From NCBI GenBank assembly GCA_029204225.1, contig MU835923.1, positions 1-35,051 on the forward strand: a stretch of DNA of 35,051 bases. Direction: 5' to 3'. Origin of the DNA: Diphasiastrum complanatum. Lineage: Eukaryota; Streptophyta; Lycopodiopsida; Lycopodiales; Lycopodiaceae. A program made the position numbers and the translations under genes. Numbering within the stretch: position 1 is the stretch's first letter; each line of letters starts with the position of its first letter. The notes under the pieces are model-generated. The model saw only the letters and a list, made by a program, of their open reading frames with translations, had not been told where the DNA came from and did not search any database. Below, piece by piece: positions 30,047-35,051 of the stretch.

Positions 30047-30079
30047 ATGTATGTATAAATCATAGTGGCACGTGGTACC
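30026..30079. repeat. perfect 21-bp inverted repeat at abutting transposon ends
   Basis: Arms 30026-30046 and 30059-30079 are exact complements around a 12-base spacer ATGTATGTATAA. Each arm runs from GGTACC to ATCATAG, so two transposon termini face each other. A further 12-bp perfect inverted repeat lies next to it (29979-29990 and 30008-30019). Confidence 0.85.
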
Positions 30080-30209
30080 GCCGGTACCATAATGGTGGTA
30101 CCGCCAGTATGATACCGCCATCAGACCCGCGATACTAGGGCTGTACCATATTTAATATTTTTTTTCAATATTTTTTATAATTAAAAAATGCATTTTTTAT
30201 AGTAAAATA

Positions 30210-30546
30210 GGCCTAAAAAATGCAAAAAAAAGGGGTTTAGGGTGCAAAAAAAAAGGGGACAGTACAGGGGGGAGGGGACAGGTACAACAACACATGGGCA
30301 CTGTGGGGGAGCAGACCATGGGGCCAATGGGAGAGCAGCACGTGGGGGAGCAACACATGGGGGCAGGTACAACGACACATGGAAGGATCATCAGCAATTG
30401 CACATGGGCAAACAGTCTGTGGGGATAAATAGGCACTCACAATGCCATTGTCATTTTCAAAGGCTGTGAGAGAGCCAATGAGAGCCAGTGAGAGGCTGTG
30501 AGAGCCTGTTTGAGAACCAGGGTGCTGTGAGAGAAAGTCAATCGAG
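30210..30546 (+). promoter_or_regulatory. upstream region of ORF R, copy 3, with TATA-like box
   Basis: GGGATAAATAGGC (ATAAATA at 30425-30431) lies about 115 bases before the ORF R start. It is followed by repeated GAGAGCCAGTGAGAGGCTG units (about 30470-30525). The block is shared with copy 2, supporting a real promoter and leader. Confidence 0.5.
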
Positions 30547-30873
30547 ATGGCAGAGCGCATACCACCGAAGCTCGAGGGCGAAGCGAGGAGGAAGCTCGAG
30601 GAAGATGTCCAAAGGCACAACGAAAGGCATCGGAAGTTCGAGGCGGAATGTGCAGAGATGCAGCAACAGGCTCGGCTGAGACACCCGAAGTTGGAGCACC
30701 CGGCCCCCGCTGTCGAGGTGGATTTGGATGAGCGGATTGGAATGAACTTCACTGCACGGCAGCTGGCCATGGTCAAGTAAAGGGTGCGAATCCGTCAGGC
30801 TAACCAGGAGGCAGAGCGAGAGCGAGAGAACCATGCACCTGACCAGGGCAAGGAGTCAGTGGAGGATTCGTAG
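30547..30873 (+). pseudogene. transposon accessory ORF R, copy 3
   Basis: The frame is 109 codons with one in-frame TAA (30778-30780). MAERIPPKLEGEARRKLEED, HNERHRKFEAECAEM, PAPAVEVDLDERIGMNFTAR and QLAMVK follow, then after the stop RIRQANQEAERERENHAPDQ and the end ESVEDS. It lacks the duplicated PAPAVA linker of copy 1. The left transposon end at 30059 supports membership of a GGTACC-type element. No transposase remnant is found downstream; similarity to the other copies fades near 31130. Confidence 0.7.
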
Positions 30874-31149
30874 GAATGCTAAGACTAGGTAAGGTCCAGC
30901 CGTATGTGGCAGACTATTTCTATGTAATTTTTGGCAATAATTTTTGGCAGTTAGACAGTAGTATAAAGAACAGACCCAACCGTATGTGGCGGGATACGTA
31001 ATGTTATTTTGATACACCTCTTGAATTAATATACAGAGTGTTTTTTGTGCAACGCGCGCCTGGTGCTGTGAGATGCAATCTTTGTATTTTTTTAATGCAA
31101 TGTAATGTATGTGTTTATGAAATGCTATGTTTTATCTCGATTATGGTGG

Positions 31150-32390
31150 ACATGGGCATGTGAAATCTGTATAGCTACTAAAAATAAGATCTGTTTGTGC
31201 CCTATCTACTGCACTTCTAGGAGGCAAAACGCTGGTTTGACCATTGCTCCCCTAAAAGAATTTCAGCCATAAGCTAATTTTCCAAAAAATTTAATTCACG
31301 ATTCTGGGTTCAGAATCGCGATTCGCGTATCGCAGACCCAGCGAATCGCGATTCGCCACAACTATGCTTGGTATTATGTAATCATTTCTTCCACGTATAA
31401 GTTGTGGGGACGAAGAGATAAGCATGCCACTATTGCAAAACGAGATTTATGGGCGGCCTTACTCATCTACAAGCAGGTCTTTGAGAATACATGGGAGTGA
31501 AATCATAGCTTGCACAACAACACCATTGGAGCTTGTAGCGACAATTCCCATGCCTAGCAGGCTTTCAAGAGAGGAGGAGACAAATCGTGCCATCACAAAC
31601 AATTTGGCAAACACTATCATTTAGAAACTTGTGTTTTACTTGTTCAAAGGTCTATGTACTTCATACCATGGAGTGTGTCGTGAGTCATAAATTTTGTGTT
31701 CACTATAAATTTAAAGTATTCAATTTAAATACATTTCAGAGATTCATAAATTCACAATATCATAAATAAATGTGCATCCACAGTCATCAATGGCATTGTG
31801 AATTTGTGTGCATTGTCACCTATGATTGATCAATGATCCATCATCATAATACATATCAACATTGTTATATAGATACAGCAGGGCCTTTCAAGGCCCTGCT
31901 TAACGAGGATTTAAAGTCTTTATCAAAATCAATAAAACATCCTACCATTACCTCTATGTCATTAGCGCAAATAGCGGTTTTAAAGTCCTCATTGAACCTA
32001 ATAACACCCTCTCACTACCACTAATGTCTGCCCACATCATTCTATGTTGCTAATTATGCTCATATTTGAGTTTGCATAATGGTCATATTTGAGTTTGATT
32101 TCTAACAAATGTAGTTGATTATTATGTACACTTGAGAGTCAGCACTTGCCAGTGTACATTGTATTGACTACTTTGTATTATGTAAGTAGTGAAAACATAG
32201 AAGTAAACTATGTGAAATGCAAGCACAATTTTGTGAAAAATTTTTAACATTTTTTGTAAAAGAATTGGCATTTTCGAAATTCACAAATTCTTTCTTGGAA
32301 ACCCTGAAATTGAATCTCCTAAACCAATTTTTCCGATTTTAAAAAGGCGGTAAACCTTAACTATGACTGTAGCACAAAGCTTCTCCAACA
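31150..32390. other. intron sequence with palindromes, no gene
   Basis: No coding sequence is supported. The stretch contains the perfect 16-bp palindrome GCGAATCGCGATTCGC (31341-31356) beside GAATCGCGATTC (31313-31324). It also has a hairpin with 11-bp arms AGCAGGGCCTT/AAGGCCCTGCT and a 2-base loop (31877-31900), and AACGAGGATTTAAAG (31901) facing TTTTAAAGTCCTCATT (31978). These could be remnants of small TIR elements. Confidence 0.5.
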
Positions 32391-32688
32391 TCCTTGTGCT
32401 ATGTGGCACTCCGTCACTGGCTGTCCTCATGAACATTCTGGCATAAGGTTCAGTGGTTGGTGCCAATCTCTCATTGGCTGTCCATATGAGAGTTTCCATA
32501 CAAGGTTTCAGTCTTTCGCAAGCACAAATACTTTGAAGGTCCTTGTGCTATGTGGCAGTCAATGATTGGCTGTCCACATGGAATTTTGGCTAAAAGTTTG
32601 GTGCTAGGTGTCAATCTCTCCTTGCCTGCTACATGAGAGTTTTGGTAGAAAGTTCTAGTCTTTGGAAGCACAAGTAGATTCTGCTATT
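32391..32688. repeat. 149-bp tandem duplication in intron 1
   Basis: Two diverged units start TCCTTGTGCTATGTGGCA at 32391 and TCCTTGTGCTATGTGGCA at 32540. Each contains repeated GGCTGTCC-ATG-AGAGTTT sub-motifs with ATTGG (CCAAT reversed). It ends just before a CTATTTAAGG and lies about 110 bases from the donor of exon 1. Confidence 0.7.
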
Positions 32689-32801
32689 TAAGGCAAACTG
32701 CAAAATACAAAGGAAAACTGAATACTTGGCATTACTGTTGGGGGAGATGCCATGTACTCTCAAAGCTGATATTATAAAAGAGTGAGGAATCTTGGACACA
32801 C

Positions 32802-33288
32802 CTGATGGCCCTAAACGCGGTAGCGCAGATGCACGCGACGATAGTCGGCGAAAGCAGCAACAATAAACGAGTTGTAATCCACTCCACATTATTACGTTTA
32901 TCCAAGTTTTTCTTGCGAATAAGAAGTATGTACAGACGCACCAGGTGCAAGGTCATGCAGTTCAACCACAGAGCAAACCCGAAGCATGCCTGAAGCCAGA
33001 AAGTCCAAAGCGGACAGATTGTCCAAACCGTGTGCTCACGTCGCTCAAAGTGATCATTCACAACAATAGTTGCCCCCAGCCATATCAATCCCCCAGGGAA
33101 CTCATCACCGTCAGAGATGCATTGCGCGTCTTCACAGGCTTGAAGTTGCAGTTGATAATGATCACAAAATTCGCTACGATAAAGGGCACGCATGCTACAG
33201 CAATTAAGATGACAACAACGTAGTCACGAACACTGCCAGAATTCCGTTCCCGATCAGCGATTGATTCCCGCGACAATCTGCTGTCCAT
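32802..33288 (-). CDS. 7TM RGS1-like protein, exon 1 (TM1-TM4), with a G-run frameshift
   Basis: ATG 33288-33286 is the first in-frame start after an in-frame TGA at 33333-33331. The exon encodes a short N-terminus (MDSRLSRESIADRERNSGSV), TM1 (DYVVVILIAVACVPFIVANF), TM2 (GLIWLGATIVVND), TM3 with CPLWTFWLQACFGFALWLNC and TM4 (RLLLLLSPTIVACICATAF), ending at donor ATCAG|GTGTGT. The C-x-LW-x2-W then GF-x-L-x2-x-C pattern is that of plant RGS1 7TM domains. The frame breaks at a run of five G (33090-33094); one missing G explains it exactly and also makes the exon phase fit (488 = 162 codons + 2). The base is either lost in assembly or the allele is broken. Confidence 0.72.
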
Positions 33289-33592
33289 TGAACCTCCACG
33301 ATCCTTGGTTGGGCTACACCTGCGGCTAGATCATGATCGCAGAATATATTATCTGTGAGCATTATAGAAGATGAGACATGAAATGGTCAGCTTCTCAGAA
33401 GTATTTGGGTTGCAATTTTTAATCATCCATAGCTTCTGCTCGGCTCTGCCCCCCCGCCCACCCCTTCTCTCTCTCTCTTTCTCTCTCTGGCCTTTATAGA
33501 AGATGAGACACGAAATGGGCAGCTTCTCAGAACTATTTGGGGTTGCAATTTTTTCATCATCCATAGCTTCTGCTCGGCTTTCCCCCCACCCC

Positions 33593-33629
<37 letters not shown>

Positions 33630-33780
33630 TGTGTGTCTTTCGTTTTCTTTTATTCTTTCGCGAATTCGAGCTTTCTTTGGTTGGAATTGAGCTTGAGTCA
33701 AATTCCATTGGCACTCTACATTTTTCACTTGGATTTATGCCACGCGTATCATATTTGGCACTTTCAATAATTTTAACGGC
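33289..33780 (-). promoter_or_regulatory. 5' flank of the 7TM gene with duplicated GA-rich leader
   Basis: A 132-bp segment (33363-33494) is repeated at 33495-about 33622. Each unit reads TATAGAAGATGAGACA at one end and finishes in a CT run on the plus strand (GA on the gene's strand; 33466-33488 and 33594-33624). GA repeats in plant 5' leaders can bind BBR/BPC factors, but the transcription start is not visible. Confidence 0.55.
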
Positions 33781-34331
33781 CTAAATCTAAAAAACGTGGC
33801 AAAATCTGAACGTTTTGATGTAATCTAACGGTCAAAAGATTTAAAGATCCTGTGCCATCAAGATGAGGCAAAAGGCTCGAAGACACTGACTTCCTTGACT
33901 TCCTTGACTTGAGCAGGAGGCGCTGGGGAAAAGAAAGAAAGGAGGCTGAACGTGTGCTTGTACATGGCTACTTGTCTCTTCTAGATGAGGTTGCTTACAA
34001 TACTTTTCCGTTTCTTTTTTCCTATGAGAACCTTCCGTGAGGCAAGGGCCCTCCCTACACAGAAGGCCCTTGCCCTCGGGCAGGGCCCCCGACCTATAAG
34101 GAAGGCTCGAGACCCCTCAAGCCTTCACGACGGAATGATAGGTGTGAGGATGAAGAGAGAAAATGCTCAAGTGGAGAGAGAATGCAAATCGTGTGGTGGA
34201 AAGAGAATGCTCTTGTGGAGAGAGAATGGCAGATTTTGAAGAGAGAATGCGCATTTTGGAAAGAGAATTTAGATGCACATTCCGCTCCCAGAGTGACGTC
34301 CAAAATACAAAGAGAACTCGAGTGCCTAGCA
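33781..34331. other. region upstream of the 7TM gene with hairpins and a short minisatellite
   Basis: No gene is seen. A perfect 10-bp inverted repeat GGCAAGGGCC/GGCCCTTGCC (34041-34050, 34065-34074) is followed by GCCCTCGGGCAGGGC and by AAGGCTCGAG...CAAGCCTT. From about 34155 to 34275 a degenerate 22-24 base unit built on AGAGAATG repeats about six times. Confidence 0.55.
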
Positions 34332-35051
34332 TTACGTCACTGTAGTATTTAAGGTTGTCATATGTTTGTATACAGTGGCTTGGTTGATTCCACCAGAAAA
34401 CAAGTGACTAGTGCCTCGTGGAATACAAACATGCCTACAACACTCGTCAATGCATTTCATGCACACAAAAAATGGACATTCAAAACGGATAAAATCTCTC
34501 TCTAAAGAGTTTGATTTGCCAAAAAACCATTCATAGCCCAAAATCACATCAGTCCGGTCCAAATTCATGACATGGAAATCCAACGGCTCAACATAGTCCT
34601 GCATCCGAAGCTCTAATTTCGAGACTTTGACATCCCAAATCTCAGTGTCCGACCTGAGCAAGACGGACCACGTAACGGTGATCACTGGCCATGGTGGGCA
34701 CTCGGAGCTTTTGCACAAGTTGAGCATTCAAAAAAATTGTGAGTACTACCTGAATCAAATAGCACATTCACGTCTTTCCTAAAATATTGCCTCTCACACG
34801 AAACAATTCATTAGGTTTGAAAGAGAGTGCACTAAAGTTACAAGTACAGTCACAATTATTTAACAAATTGACTTCCAATTTACCTGCCGGTAAATCCACA
34901 GTCATGAAACTTGACGACTTTATTTTCCATTCGGGGCACTGTTTAAGCGCCGCCAACTGTGCTTTGTCTTTCACCACCAATTTCTTCTTATTCTTCTTCT
35001 TCTTTGACTGTTGGTACGCTTATGCTTCCAGCTCATCAAAAACTGCTTTTT
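34332..35051 (-). pseudogene. gypsy-type protease region, partial
   Basis: On the minus strand, a lysine-rich stretch at the window edge leads to KAQLAALKQCPEWKIKSSSF and VDLPAGKLEVNLLNNCDCTC. After a stop near 34768 and a frame change comes VLFDSGSTHNFF (about 34770-34735), the D-S-G active site of an aspartic protease, then FHVMNLDRTDVILGYEWFFG, the post-protease motif before RT. The sequence differs clearly from the other gypsy copies here. The element is cut near 34332 and continues beyond the window. Confidence 0.78.

Larger units (their letters stand above)
13775..32801 (-). other. giant intron 1 of the 7TM gene (about 19 kb)
   Basis: On the minus strand the donor is ATCAG|GTGTGT (32802/32801) and the acceptor TTTGGCAG|G (13775/13774). 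Both exons are phase 2 and the encoded protein continues smoothly. The intron holds a SINE-like insertion, LINE scraps, gypsy, copia and chromovirus pieces, three copies of a two-gene transposon and non-autonomous elements. Stretches without recognised features are 13775-14640, 14744-15110 and 31150-32390. Confidence 0.7.

Noticed and set aside
31877-31900. Rho-independent-type terminator
   Set aside because: The hairpin is perfect, but this is plant intron sequence with no T tract or bacterial gene context.

Overview
This window is nuclear DNA of a large-genome land plant. Three spliced exons with consensus GT/AG borders sit in a sea of decayed plant-type retrotransposons (Ty3/gypsy, Ty1/copia, LINE) and hAT-like DNA transposons, with long CT, CA and AT microsatellites. 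Nothing looks prokaryotic or organellar. The very long TE-filled introns suggest a fern, gymnosperm or other large-genome vascular plant. That placement is inference; no marker fixes the species.

The host gene lies on the minus strand. Exon 1 (33288-32802), exon 2 (13774-13604) and exon 3 (13297-13058) are joined by two phase-2 introns, and a third phase-2 donor follows exon 3. Together they encode about 299 residues with seven hydrophobic segments, resembling the seven-transmembrane half of Arabidopsis RGS1. The RGS-box exons would lie beyond the left edge. Intron 1 is about 19 kb and intron 3 exceeds 13 kb, so nearly everything else here is intronic. Exon 1 needs one extra G in a G5 run to stay open, which is either a sequence error or a lesion.

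Left block (1-12740, intron 3): a minus-strand LTR element (protease, leader, PBS, LTR); a truncated gypsy internal region; a 72-bp LINE RT scrap; a LINE (ORF1 plus endonuclease) interrupted by a gypsy element with 5' LTR, PBS, gag, PR-RT-RH and IN; and the 3' part of a LINE fused in frame to the gypsy integrase, ending in a CT/CA microsatellite.

Middle block (12742-23593): host exons 3 and 2, a tRNA-derived SINE-like insertion with a 14-bp target duplication, a LINE endonuclease scrap, a second gypsy copy (LTR to gag), a minus-strand chromovirus with integrase deleted and a head-to-head pair of its LTRs, the first copy of a two-gene transposon, a copia RT scrap, and a second minus-strand LTR element (gag, leader, PBS, LTR).

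Right block (23594-35051): the second and third copies of the two-gene transposon, another hAT transposase, a 744-bp non-autonomous element with 8-bp target duplications carrying a nested 529-bp inverted-repeat element, unremarkable intron, host exon 1 with a duplicated GA-rich leader, and a gypsy protease fragment at the edge.

The most novel signal is the two-gene transposon: an hAT-like transposase convergent with a small charged ORF (about 108-121 residues) whose frame is recognisable in three independently damaged copies, with terminal regions full of GGTACCGCGG-type repeats and ATCATAG ends in AT-rich targets.
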